Assembly (NCBI GenBank): GCA_016758965.1
Contig: JAEPRB010000008.1
Location: 310,001 to 374,000, forward strand
Length of the DNA: 64,000 nucleotides
Source: Circinella minor
Lineage: Eukaryota > Mucoromycota > Mucoromycetes > Mucorales > Lichtheimiaceae
Direction: 5' to 3'
The notes beneath the pieces were generated by a model. That model worked only from the letters and a program-made list of their open reading frames with translations. It had not been told where the DNA came from and searched no databases. The position numbers and the translations under genes were made by a program. Below, in pieces: positions 25,424 to 37,909 of this stretch; within the stretch, counting starts at the first letter, position 1; every line of letters begins with the position of its first letter.

Positions 25424-25876
25424 GGACATGTTGTTGTGATGCTTCAGGCCATCCTTAACAGTCTATCATATCAGCAGTACTTTACAACACTCTTTTCTGC
25501 TTACAAAATGGACTTTAACGACCGGACGATGATAAACAACTAGGGTTTACCCAAAGCTTTCGTCTCAATGAATTGAATAGCATTTTGAAACCTTTTCAAA
25601 TTCATTCGGGAGGAGAAGAACTTAAAGGTCTTAATTTCTTTGAAGGTGTTCATAGTATTAGCAACAGCCATGATGTTGTCTTACCTATAAATCGTCAACG
25701 CTTTTATTGAGATACGTATGGATTATTCTCTTCGTATGACGTCTAATAATGATAATCTAAACGAGCAAGTAGCTATCTTGATTGACGAATTTCTAGGAGC
25801 TTGTTACCTACCTTTTGAATCACCTACCAAGACGTTGGATAGGATAGGAGCTTCAACCAAGGGACTCATAGTATGA
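25424..25876 (+). pseudogene. Decayed coding relic, unknown family
   Basis: Three consecutive stretches in different forward frames look protein-like but are broken by stops. One starts GHVVVMLQAILNSLSYQQYF and ends near 25542. A second starts near DDDKQLGFTQSFRLNELN and stops at about 25710. A third starts at 25721 (MDYSLRMTSNNDNLNEQVA) and ends GASTKGLIV near 25876. The segment begins after an acceptor-like TTTCCAG. Composition differs from the flanking AT-rich DNA. I read it as one ancient ORF carrying frameshifts, possibly from a mobile element because it sits in a gene desert beside a Myb/NAM-type gene. I cannot name the family. Confidence 0.4.
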
Positions 25877-27286
25877 TTTTCAATACATAGTCTATCGATG
25901 ATGAAAATCGTGCTACAAGCTCTCCCTATTGAAACTGGAAACGCATGTAATAATTATCATAGTATTTTTCACCAGGTTATACCAAGAAGGGAGGTACCAT
26001 TAATATAAAAATTATGTTATTATTAATTACATCTCACAATAATAAATTCATTTTTTTTATAGCATAACTTTTAAGTTTTGATCTGTTTTTTCTTACCAAT
26101 AAAAATACTTATTAAAGTTGTTCAAAAAAAATTATACGTATCTGATATTGTTATGATAATGTCTCTTGAGAATTCAATTGTTGCTTTTTCTATTAAAATA
26201 AATATATCAAATAAGTCCCATAGCATATACAAAATGTTGTTTAAATTAATTGATTCTAGTTCTCGTAATTTTTTTGTTCTTATGTGTAAGGTACGTACTC
26301 TCTTTACATATAAAATACTTTGTTTACTTATCATACTTTTCTTCCACTAGTTTCCTAATGAAAGACTTTCAGTTATCACGCGTTCTTTCTTTGTATATAC
26401 GTATTTCTAAATGTATCCATAATGTATTGCAAGAAAACGACTACATACCGAAGCGCCGGTTACTATAGTCTTCCATTCTAATGAACAAAAAAGTCTAACC
26501 TTAACCTATTCTCTTTATAATGTAAGACTATCTTAAGCAACTAGCTTCACTATATGAACTGCTATTATTATTTATATTTTGTATAGCTTAATTAAACTAT
26601 ATGTATTATTGTTAGAGTATCTTTTGCAGCTGCCAGCTTACTCTCAAAAGTTAAATCGATACAGATTTTCAAACATATTGAAGCGTACAAGGTTTAACGA
26701 AAAATCACTCTAATTTATACTATAAAGCATAGTTTTATTTATTTTACCTACTATAAATATTAAATTCAATATAACACATAAATATATAGTGTCGTTATGG
26801 CATTTTATTTATATTTATCTTAAAGTTTTAAATTATTACGTCATTGGATAATACCACTCATACTCATAAACATATAATTAACCATAATAATCTTTCTTTA
26901 TTGTTTGTTATATGATATGTTATAAAGTGTCAAAAAAAAAGTTCATAGAGCTTTGTTAATCATAATGCTTAAATTTCGACTAGTAACAAACTAGTAATCA
27001 AAATCAATTTCAAAGTATGTACCAATATTAAAGATAAATATATATCAATCATCAGCGCAACTCCTCCTCTAAATTCTAACATTGTCTTCATTATCTTCAT
27101 TATAAAATCAATTGATCAACATTATTTTATAGCTTACCTTAATAAATATCCATTTGGACAAATTTAGTAACCCGAGTTGAGATTTCTTTCCCCTTAGCTG
27201 GATCTCTTAAAAAAAAAAATCCCGGTGTAAAAATTTAGAGCCAATTGCTGTTTGCTAAACTTTTCATTCTCACACAATAACATATA
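25877..27286. other. Gene-free interval upstream of the Myb/NAM-type gene
   Basis: AT-rich sequence without a supportable coding frame; ORFs at 26078-26468 are low-complexity Ile/Phe/Ser-rich translations. The last ~150 bp should hold the promoter and 5'UTR of the gene starting at 27287. Confidence 0.5.
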
Positions 27287-28204
27287 ATGAATAACTTACC
27301 ATCAGAAATGACTACTTCTAATGCTTCAAAGAAATCAGGACGTGAGGGTTTCCTCAATTACTCGATTGCTGAAGATCTTCAACTATGTGAATCTTGGTTG
27401 AAGATTTCTAAGAATTCTGTTGTTGAGACTGACCAAGAATCGGTAGCTTTTTGGGAAAATATTCGGGCGCACTTTTCCGAGAATCTTAAGGAATCTCGAT
27501 GCGAACGTACTGCCAAAGGTTTGATGAACCGTTGGGGTCGTTATATTCAAAAGAACGTATTAAAGTACTGTATATACTATGAGCAGGTCCAAAACCTCAG
27601 ACAAAGTCGAGAGGAACATGAGCTCGGAGAGGTAAATAAATGATAAAAAAAAAAAGTACGAGTAGAGTTATACTGTCATACATAAATTAATAAATATAAT
27701 TTACAGCAATCCCTGGCAAAAGACATGTATATAAGGTTTGAAAGAAAACCTTTCTTATTTGAACACTGTTGGGAAGTTCTTCGCGCTGATGAAAAATGGA
27801 AGAGCCGGGTAAAGGATTTCAAGGATAAGCAGATGGCCTTCAAGACGAACAAAGATAAGAACAAGGAAGTGTCTGCTGGTCCTCTTACTGTCACTTTAGT
27901 AGATGAAGGTGCCGAATCTTCATCTAATGCTAACTCACTACCTGCCAAACAGAAAACAGCAGAGGAGCAGGAAGCTCTCAAGCGCAAGATAAACCAAGCA
28001 CTGGAAAACGAACTCGAGTTTCTTATAGAAACAAAAAAGAAGAGGAAGTACTTGCACCAACTCGTAGTGGAGGAACAACGAAAAAATGACTATAATATCA
28101 TGGCAATGGATCTTTCAAAGTTGGATCACATTTCTCGGCAATACTTCGAGAACGAGAAGAGAAAGATTCTCAAAAAATCATTCGAAGAACAAGAACAACA
28201 ATAA
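27287..28204 (+). CDS. Myb/SANT-like plus NAM-associated domain protein (Harbinger-type accessory protein)
   Basis: Two exons, 27287-27631 and 27707-28204, are joined by GAG/GTAAAT..TTACAG/CAA and give 280 aa. Residues ~22-95 form a trihelix/Myb-like DNA-binding domain (NYSIAEDLQLCESWLKISK, TAKGLMNRWGRYIQKNV). Residues ~120-150 match the NAM-associated C-terminal region (FLFEHCWEVLRADEKW). A Lys/Glu-rich coiled-coil C terminus follows. This architecture is that of the Myb-like second protein encoded by PIF/Harbinger DNA transposons and their domesticated relatives, which binds terminal repeats and escorts the transposase (family knowledge). No intact DDE nuclease lies beside it, so it is either a domesticated gene or an orphan of a decayed element. 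The reading frame is intact. Confidence 0.72.
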
Positions 28205-28290
28205 CAAGTAGTCTAAATAGACTAATGTAAACAAAGTGCCTTTTTTTTATTATTATTATTATTACATGTTTAAGATTTTCCATGCAATTC

Positions 28291-28470
28291 TCACAAATAT
28301 TCATTGAGATCACTTCGTAGTTGATAATGTTTGTGAGTGTCACGTATTTGTTCATATCGTTTCATATAGTCGTCAAAAACAGTATTTTTACCCGATGTCA
28401 TTATGGATTTATCAACGGTCGACGTGGGTACATGTTGAGAATCATTTAGCACGTTAGTGTAGCAATTCTA
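28291..28470 (-). pseudogene. Possible hAT transposase fragment
   Basis: An open minus-strand frame contains VFDDYMKRYEQIRD and HYQLRSDLNEYL before a TGA at 28291-28293. The FDxY...ELxEYL pattern resembles the linker before the C-terminal dimerisation domain of hAT transposases. Downstream the expected WW/LARDYL part is missing and upstream the frame becomes AT-rich, so this is at best a short relic. Assignment rests on a short motif only. Confidence 0.3.
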
Positions 28471-30776
28471 ATTTTTTTTTACTGACGTTGTGACGCTCTT
28501 TTTCTTTATGTGTTGCTTCACAATCATATATATAATCGTTACTTGACTATGTTCGTCCTCAACTGTCATCTTATGAAAGGTTATGCGTGCCTTGATGATG
28601 ATGGTTAGAAATTCAGTCGTTCATTGGCTTGCGGGCTACTCAGTAGATACGATACATTTGGGTTCTCTCAAAGACAAGAATTCCATAATTTTTCCTTTAT
28701 TCTGATTAATCTCACCCACAATATTTTTTTTATATTGGTCTGGTACCAACAACATATTCTCTATTTCTCTCTTCCTAACAATATTGGACATATCCAACTT
28801 TTCAACTTATCTACCTAGAGAAGCCTTTCAGTCCATGAATCACATAGATCAGTAGAACTTGTACCTGGAAACCAAACTGGGCCTGTGGAAATGACGATAA
28901 GACCGTAGAATCCAGCAGAGAATAAAAGTATAAATGAACATTAGAAGATTTTTTTCCATAATTTACATACACTTTCTTTCTCATTTTTTTTAATTTTATA
29001 AACGTTTTAATTGAGTGAACAAGATTTCAACCCACTTTACGCTATGATGGAAAGCTTAACACTGCTTTTAATGGTTCATTTTATTTGGCGTGCTGCCAGA
29101 TTCCACTTTTACTTTGTTTTTATTCTAACATACAGTCATTACTTTTTAAAAAGTTTTAAGCTCTCAAAGGTCTGAGGTTCCCTCCCTCGTTTTAGAGTAA
29201 CGTATTATCCTTAAAGAATTTTGGTGGGGGTGGTGGTTATCATCGCCCTGAAGGTTTTGTATGTGGTTCAGATTAGCATTGAACATATTGATTCGTATTG
29301 TACTGTATTCTTCGACAGTTATCTATCAAACAATGTAAACTATTATATCAAGCAACAAAAAACAAAAAATTGCCAAAGTTCAAGAAGATAAAACCAAGCA
29401 TAGCTCTTTGTAGAATGTATGCTATAATAATGATAAAGTCGATGAGGATGCTGGAAAAAGTCTAGGATAATGTGGTATCGAAGAATGGCACTATAAAATT
29501 ATTCTTTGCCTGACTGTAAGATATTGTCAAGGTGCAGTAGAGTCATTGAACTATATGTACTTTTTGATTCAAGTTGATGAAATACACGACAGCCAAAACA
29601 ATAATGAATCAATTTATATAGACACCATGATATAAATATAATTTTTTCTCATATAATAGTTACTTGTACTCGACTTGTATCAACATTATTTGAAATAGAT
29701 AATCATAACAACGACACTATGTAATAATGAAATACAAGATGAATAACAGTTATAACAGCTTACTTTTTTTCTTAATATAGTCAATGATAAAATTAATGTA
29801 CAGTAGTATATTACGTACTTTTTTTAAAATAGAGAAGAAGAAAAGAATTATACGTAAACTGTATTTATCTATATTTAATACTTTTAACATCTTTATTCTT
29901 TTTTTTTGAATTATTCAACTTTTTACGCAACTTTTTTATGCATACAATATATTTTTATCATTCAACAATTTAATTGTATAGATTTACATACTCAGTAAGT
30001 AAATTTTAATCTGATTAAAAAAAGAGTAATACGTAATATACGTACCAGTAGAAATAAATAAAATTTTAAACTATATCTTATTCTAGGTATGAGTATAAAA
30101 TTGATGAGATTATATCAACATAATTGAACTACATATAGAAGGTGACAAAAAAAAAGCACGTTGCTTCAAGCAATATATCATTTTTAATGATTTTTGTAAC
30201 ATTTATATTATTATTTAAATATGATGACGATAGTTTGAAGGTGGCGAGAATATATCTATTTATTTATTTACGTATTTATTTTAAAAAAAAAACCATTGTT
30301 ACATTTTTCATTTTGAAAAAAAAGTATTTGACTAAATAAAATAATAGTCTATACTATGATCAGTATACTATCATCTGAAAAAAAAACACTATTAATTTCT
30401 TCTTTCTTATTTTACCATAATTACAATAAATGGTTTAGTTCCTAAATGTATGAGGCTAATATAAAATAAAAGCCACACTTTTTATGCTATAAATCATTTT
30501 TTAAGGTTGATCACAATCAAAGTAAAGAAGGTAATACAAATGTAACACAGACCTTAAATTGCAATTTGATCTTCTTTTTTTCTTTTCTACTTGATTTATT
30601 GTCACACTTTTTTTTTTTTTTTATTCTCTTTCTTTCTTTCTTTCTTATAACCAAACCCTCTCCTTTTATTATTTTATTTTCTATAAACTCAGTCCAATCA
30701 TTATATATATATATAAAAACAATAACAACAACAACTTGATACTTTTTTCTTAAAACGAACGAAAAAGATATTTATT
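28471..30776. other. Gene-free, partly decayed interval
   Basis: AT-rich sequence with some stretches of mixed composition (about 28850-28930 and 29200-29600) that read as short broken frames and may be old coding remnants. Nothing can be assigned. The last ~200 bp is the promoter and 5'UTR of the membrane-protein gene at 30777, with long T and TTTC runs. Confidence 0.5.
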
Positions 30777-31812
30777 ATGGCACCTAAACGATCACATTTT
30801 GTTGCATTATTCTTTTCTATGTTTGCTGTTGTATTATTTATTTTTGGTAATTTAGGTATTACTATTGATAATGCACCTATTTTACAAAAAGTTTATATAA
30901 TGCAAGGAAGTCAAACAAAAACAGAACAATCGATTCGTTATGGATTTTATAGTTCATGTATTTTTAAAAAAGATGAAACTATAGATTCTTGTACAGAAAA
31001 ATCACTCATGTATACCCTTGGTAAAGTATTGGATTCTTAAAAGTACACGTGAATTATTAAAAAGACTAGAACCAATTTATATTTCATTTATTATTACTTT
31101 TTTAACATATGGGATTTCTCTTTTACTTAAATGTGATAAAATAACTATTAACATAAATACGTACTACTACAACCAGTAAATAAATAAATGAATTAATCAT
31201 TATTTTCATCATATGATATTATTATTAGATGTTGACCAACTTGGAAAAATGAATAATGTTGATTTAAATGCAAACGATGTAGTAAAACAAATTGTGGAAA
31301 ATAAAGTGAAAGGACCATTACAAGCACAAAAGGTTATGGTATTAATTCTTCCTGCAACTATTTTAGCTTTTGTTGGTATGATAGGTAAAGTATATATAAA
31401 TAAATGAACAAATACTCTTTTATTATTACTTACTTACTAACTACGTATACATAATAATATAGTGGGTATGATGATGAGAAGAATGCGAAAAAATAATCTT
31501 TTACCAACAATCGGTGCATTGGCTAGTTTACTTGGTTGTGTATGTGGTGCAGTTTCTCTTGCATTTGGTGTTATAATTTATCGAACCGTTTTTGAAGAAC
31601 TTGCAAAATCTATGGATGGTATCATGTATTATTATGGTCCTGCCATTTATATTGTTGGTGTAGGATGTGCTTGTGAAATAGTTGCATTTGGTTTTTTCAT
31701 TGCAAGTTGTTTTGCACGCCGAGCTCAACATAATCATTCATATGAATTTTATGAACGTCATTCATTTTCTTCAGAATCACAAGCACCAAGTATGCATCAA
31801 CATCGTTATTAG
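30777..31812 (+). CDS. PalI/SUR7-family-like four-TM membrane protein
   Basis: Three exons, 30777-31020, 31229-31384 and 31463-31812, give 249 aa. Four hydrophobic segments are visible: ~9-30 (HFVALFFSMFAVVLFIFGNL), ~116-134, ~145-172 and ~186-212. A long first extracellular loop contains two Cys (SSCIFKKDETIDSC), the usual SUR7/PalI/claudin-like layout. The tail is short and polar with His/Ser. Fungal members are plasma-membrane proteins of eisosomes or of the PalI/Rim9 pH-sensing pathway (family knowledge); I cannot tell which this is. The Kozak region is purine-rich and preceded by T-rich promoter DNA. It converges on the MLP1-type gene. Confidence 0.65.
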
Positions 31813-32277
31813 ACATACTACGTACTTATCTTTTGTCACTTATTAAAAAAAATCTTATCTATTTTACTTATTATATATCGTTCTTAAACTTTTTATCATA
31901 CCTACCCTCTTCAAATCTTTTCTTACTTTTTTTTGTGTTGTAGTTGTTCTTTTGTATTTTTGTATAGTTTAGCTGGATTACTATACTGAATTTTTTATTT
32001 ATTTATTACATATCAAGATTATTTTATATAAAAACTTATATTCTTATACATATATATATAATAAACAATCATGTAAAAAAAATACTTGATGTTTTGTTCA
32101 TATTATTTTTATAATCAATGCAATTTTTTTTTTTTTTTTTGTTATTGTTTAATGTTAGCAAATATATACATGGAAAAAAAAAAGGTATGTTGCGGGAATT
32201 GTTAAGAGTTGAAGGAGGGAGGGGGAGGAGGGAAGGTTCAGAAGGAAGAAAGTTAATGTATTTTTTTTTTTTTTGAT
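31813..32277. other. 3' intergenic interval of converging genes
   Basis: AT-rich, with long T runs near 32128-32140 and 32263-32274 and a G-rich purine patch at about 32210-32250. It holds the 3' ends of the PalI/SUR7-like gene (+) and the MLP1-type gene (-). No coding signal. Confidence 0.6.
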
Positions 32278-35200
32278 TTACACCAATTCACCTTCTTCAG
32301 CACCACCTGATTCTTTTGTTCTTTTTAGCGTATCAATTTGTGCTGTTAATTTAGCAATCTTGTTAGCATCTAATGATAATTTGACTTTGGTTCTTGTATT
32401 TTCCATTTCCATAGTCTTTTTTTCTTCTGTACATTTTTTAAGTTCTTCAGTTGATTTGTTTAAATCATCTGTGGATTTTTTAAGGTCTTGACGTAATTTG
32501 TTTAATTCTTCACCACATTTTTCATGTTCCTTAACAACCGTATTCTTTCTTTCAATAATTTCTCGTGATTTATTAAGTAATTCTTGATGTTTCTTTTGTA
32601 ATGATTCATGAGCCTTGATACGTTGTTGAAGTTGAGTTGTCTTTTCATCAAGATCTTTTTGTAATTTCTCTACTACTGCATTATCACCACTCGTTTTAAT
32701 CTAATAAAAAATGTTATTATTATTATTATGAGCTAATATATATATATATATATATATATTTACCTTGGCTTTCTCTTCTTTTAATTGTGCATCTACTTGT
32801 TCATATCTTCGTTTAAAACCAGCAGCAACAGTTTGGAATTTTTGAATATTATGTTTACTTTGCTCCAATTCTTTTTGCAACTTTTTCACTTCAACTTCCA
32901 CTTCATTTTTAGATTTGTTGGCAGTTTCTGTTACTTTCTTGAGATTATCACATTCATCTTTAATACGTTGGAATTCGGCAGGATCAATTTGCTAAAAAAA
33001 AAAAAAAGTAGATGAGATTTAAATCCATTCCTTCTTTATGCTTAAAAAAAATTATATACATACATTGCTTTTTGATAACATTTGACTAGTCCAAGTACTC
33101 CATTGATTACGGGTTTGTTCAACAACCTTCATTGTATTTTCATACATCTTTGATTTGGATTCAAGTTCTTGTAAACGAGCTATATAAATCATTTATATTA
33201 TAATATATATCAAAGAATTAAATATAATTGTTACTTATAACATATATATATAGATGTTATCTGTCTAACTTACCTTTTAATGGACCTACTTCAGATTCTT
33301 TTTCACCCAAATCCTTTTGTAAAGTCTTTATTAATGTTTCAAATTCTGTCACCTTGTGTTGTAATCGTTCGTTATTCTCCTTATATGTAGAAGCTTGATG
33401 TTGTGCATCTATTGTTGATTGAGAATATTCATCACCCATTCTCAAATTTTCTTCTCGAACTTTTTCTAGTTCTATACGTCTCGCCTCAAGTTGCTTTCGT
33501 ACGAATTCAAGATGAAGGGTCGATCGCTCACTCTCTTCACGTACGTCATTATATTGACCATGTAATACATCGTTTTCGTGTCTCAAGGAGGCATTGACTT
33601 TACGTAACGTTTCTACAGTTCGATCGGATAAATCAACAATTAATTTAGCATTTTCCATTGGTGATAAAGATGATTTTTGTGTATCTGAAACTGTAAATAA
33701 TAGTTCTTCATGAACTTTAGATAAGCTTGATAATTGGCCTCGTACTTCATCAAGTCTAAAATAAAAAACAAAAGTAGTATTATTATTTTAATTAAGCAAA
33801 ATACTAGTTTTCAATAATACACATAAATTTGTGTTTCCCCACCACCTTATCACACATATAATGATAATAATAAACTTACTCGTGTCGCATTGTATTTTCC
33901 TTGGTTTGATAAGCTTCTTTTTCATAAAGTACTTTCAATTCGGTCGACTTTAATTCCGTGGTAATCTTATGCAATTCGGATTGAGAATTGGATAATTGTT
34001 TTTTCAAATCTTGACTTTCAGTTCGTAACTCTTCAATGAGTGCTGTATCCTTGGTATGAGCCATATCTGCGTTATCAACCTTGTATTCCAAATCATGAAT
34101 ACGTTCTGTGTTTTCAGCAAGGTTCGTTTTCAATTGTTCAATTTCTTGCTCGCGTTCTTTTTGTTCTTGTTCCAACTGTTCCACTCGAACCTTTTCAGCA
34201 TCATATCGTTGTTCAAGATCCAATTTATCTTTTCGTAAAAGTTCATTTTCTTCTACTGCTGTTTCCATCTCCTTGATACGAATACTACGTTCTTGTAATG
34301 CCCCACGTGTTTTAGTTAACTTTCCTCTTGCCTCTTCAACAAAACGATCATGTTCTTCTTGTAATGATGTTGATTGTTGATTAGCAATTTCCAATCGTTT
34401 TTTGTAAAATGTGACTTGTTTTAAAAGTTCGGCTGATTCATCATGAGCTGCTTGCAGTTTCATGCGAGAATTTTCTGGATCATTATCAGTTATGTTGTTG
34501 TTGATAATAGCAGCATCTAATTCACCTTGTGTAGCAGCCAATTTTGTTTCGAGAAGTATATGTTGTTCATTTGCAGAAGAAAGATCCTTTTCCAATTGAA
34601 TACATTCCGTTCGTACACGATTCAATTCTTTTTGTACTTCTGTTAACATTGGCTTCCAATGTTCAACTTCCCGTTGCATATAGTCTTGTAATTCCTTTTT
34701 GGTCGTATCCACCTTATCACGTAACAATCGAAGTTCACGTTCCCGAATTTCTAATTGACTCTTGAGAATGCTGTTAACTTCTTCAGGACTATTACTTTCG
34801 TCGTTGGCATTCGAAGAAGCCAGTGATTGTAAAAGAGAATCCAAATCCTTTTGTTTCTCCAAAAGTTGCTGATTATCATCTATCAATTGTTGAATGCGTT
34901 GATTACTGAACTCCAATTCAATACTAATACGTTGACGTTCTTGTCGTAAAGTGTCAGCTGTATCACGACTTATGATCAAGTCTTCTTTTTGTTGCTGTAA
35001 TGAACGTTCATGATCTTCCAACTGTTGTTTCAATTGTCTATTAGCATTATTTAATTCATCCTCTCGTGTGGCCTTCATACTGAGTGCTTCTACAAGTCGT
35101 GCATGTTCTGTTCTGATATGAGATAATTCGATTTGAAGATTTTGTCGATCTTCTTTAGCAAGAGAAGCATCCATGACAGCTCTTTCAAGTTCATCACGAA

Positions 35201-37718
35201 TCGTTTTCATGTCTTGTTGCATCTCTTGATAGGCGTTCCCGTTCCCGGATTCCAATTGATGAATTCGTTGTTGGTATTGAGCCAATTGTTGCTTTAATTC
35301 AGTATTTATGAACGGAGACGTACGTTTGATATTTTCTTGTAATGCTTTTTCGCTCTTACGACATTTATCCATAGCATCCGAAAGACTAATAAAACCATCA
35401 TCCATTAAAATATGTAAATAATTAATAATACTGCCTTCACTCCTCCCTGTTTTTTTTTACCCTTTTCTTTTTACCAATTCCCAGAATAGCTATGCTTTTT
35501 TCCCCCTCCCATCCTCCATTATTATTATTCATTATTACCTTGACTTGAGAGAAACAATCTTACTATCAAGGTCACTAATTTTAACATTAGCAGTACTTGT
35601 TTCTCGATCATACTTTTGTTTGAGTTCATTATATTGTCCAGTCATACGTTCTACTTGTTGAGATTTAGATCGCAGTTGATGATTCGTATTAAGTAAATCA
35701 CGTTGCAAAACTTGATTCTTGTTGAGTAAATCGTCAGCACTTTTGTAAACAAGTTTATCATGTGGTATATGAGGTTGAATATCATTATACATGGTAAGAT
35801 CCACGGGTCCATCAGAATTTATGTAAGATGAAAGAATTTCACTGTTTTTAACTTCTCTTAATAAATAACGAAGTTGATAAACTGTGTCATTCAATTGAGT
35901 GTTTAATTCATCATTTTCTCGTCTTAAATCCTCCACTTCTTTCTTTGCTCGTTCAAACTTTAAAAAAAGAAATATCATAATTATTTTTTTTTCAGTATAC
36001 GTCATTGTCTATTAATATATTGGTTTTGTTTCTCCTCTTCTCTTTTTGTTCTTCCTCTTCCTCCACAACCCCCCCCCCAATAATAGTTACCTCCTGTTTT
36101 GCTGGTTTTTCAGCTGTCAATACATTCACACGGGAATGTAATTCTGTATTTTCTTTTAATAATCGATTACATTGTGCACTTTTAGTTTGTAAATCAGATT
36201 TTAAATTATCCAAGAGTCCTTTAAAACAATCACGTTGCTGTACTACTGTATTTATCTCTATGCTCCTTGATTGATCTTGTTGTTGACTATTACTATTATT
36301 CAATTGACGTTGTAGTTCTTCAATTTCACAACGCAATCGTTGTTCTACCGTCTGTAAAGTTTCATGTTTCTCATCGTACATATTTCGTAGTCGTTGATTT
36401 TCTTCATTTGCTTGAGATAATCTTTGTTCATATAGATCCACAAGAAGTCGATGATCATTTTTCATGTCGGTATACAAAGTTGTTAAGGATGTATGTTTTT
36501 TGTTTAATGATTCGAATTCAGCGAGCATTGATTCAGATTTATTGTCTTTTTGTAATAATTGTAAACGCAACTCTTGACATGTGAATTGAAGTTCACTGTA
36601 TTGTCGTTCTAAATTAAAATTTTCCATTGTCATCTTTTTTAATTCTTGCTCCTAAAATTAAATAATATATATAGTAAATATCCACTCCCCCCATTCATGT
36701 TTTACTTTTTTTAATGATTATAACTATTTTACTTTGGAAATTCTCAACGATCGCAAATCTTCTTGACATGAATTCAATTGACTTTGAGTATTCGCTTTTT
36801 TAGAAATAAGAGTATTGATCTGTTCTTGTTGTTGATCAAGAAGTATCTATAATTATATACATGGTTAATAACTTATTATGTTATATTCATAGTCTAATAG
36901 ATATATAAAAAAAAGTAATTTTCTTTATGCATAATAATATAATATATAATCGAACCTTATTTTTTTTATTCAATGCTTCAAAGTCATTCTTCTCAATTTT
37001 AATTGTTGTATATTGTTTATTTAAAATATTATTTTTGTTTAATAAATCGTTATTATTTTCTAATAATAAACATTTTTTTTTTTAAAAAAAAGAAGGTTAT
37101 AGGATTAATTGGCGTTTTTTTTTCTTTTCCTCGTAGCTCAAAAGCAATGACGCGATCCCGATGAATTATATACATATATATAGACACAAAACATTGAAAA
37201 ACATTTAGCATTTTACCTTTGACACAAATTAAATCTGAAGCGACCATAGAAACTTGTTCAGATAATTTTTGTTCATTCAAACTTGAACTTTCATATTTAA
37301 TATTAATGCTTTTTTTTTGGGAATCAAGTTCAGCGGCGCGTGCTAAAGCTGCTTTTAACTCTGAACGAACCCTTTGTACTTCATTGTCTATTAGTTAAAT
37401 ATATATATATATATATAGAAAAAAAGGAAATAATTAGTAACCATGAAAGTATTTCATGTAAAGTCATAACAAGTACGTTTCAAATAAAATAAATATACAC
37501 GTTACTTAAATAATCTTTTTCTCTCTGTGAATCATTATGTGCTACTTGTAACTTATTATATTTTTCAGCTAAAATGTCATAATCCAAGTCTAATGTAACA
37601 ATAAAATTAAACAACAATTAAATCAATGTTATTAAAATATATAACACAGTAAATTAAAGCAATTAAGTTCTATTTATATACCTTCTGCATAAGCTTGTGC
37701 TTGTGCTAAAGTAGGCAT
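32278..37718 (-). CDS. MLP1: Nuclear-pore basket coiled-coil protein, MLP1/TPR type
   Basis: Twelve exons: 37718-37682, 37589-37506, 37387-37217, 37059-36956, 36846-36733, 36651-36091, 35957-35539, 35385-33880, 33755-33274, 33179-33064, 32991-32764 and 32700-32278, giving 1414 aa. Almost the whole protein is heptad-rich coiled coil. The diagnostic TPR/Mlp block is present: VYQLRYLLREV, followed after a short loop by KLVYKSADDLLNKNQVLQRDL. TPR/Mlp proteins form nuclear-basket filaments and act in mRNA export quality control, Ulp1 anchoring and checkpoint signalling (family knowledge). It is shorter than yeast Mlp1 or human TPR and ends in a brief acidic tail (GGAEEGELV) rather than a long disordered one. 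All phases close over 12 exons. MMM1 lies only ~190 bp upstream. Confidence 0.8.
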
Positions 37719-37909
37719 GGGGAGATATATATTATTTTTGAAAAATAAAGTGACGAAGAAGAGAGAAAGAACGACAAAAAAGCAAAATAACTGATCTCCA
37801 ATTTGGATAATTTAAAGCACAGCAAAATGATTTGCCTGCAAAAAAAAAAAAAAAAAAAAAAAAAAAATGACAGTAATAATAATGCAAAATAAAAAAAAAA
37901 AAAAATTAA
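37719..37909. promoter_or_regulatory. Short MMM1-MLP1 spacer with poly(A) tract
   Basis: These 191 bp separate the MMM1 stop from the MLP1-type start on the same strand. They must contain the downstream promoter and the MMM1 3'UTR. A 31-bp A run lies at about 37837-37867 and another near 37891-37905 on the plus strand; on the transcribed strand these are poly(T) tracts, often nucleosome-depleted promoter elements in fungi. Confidence 0.5.
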
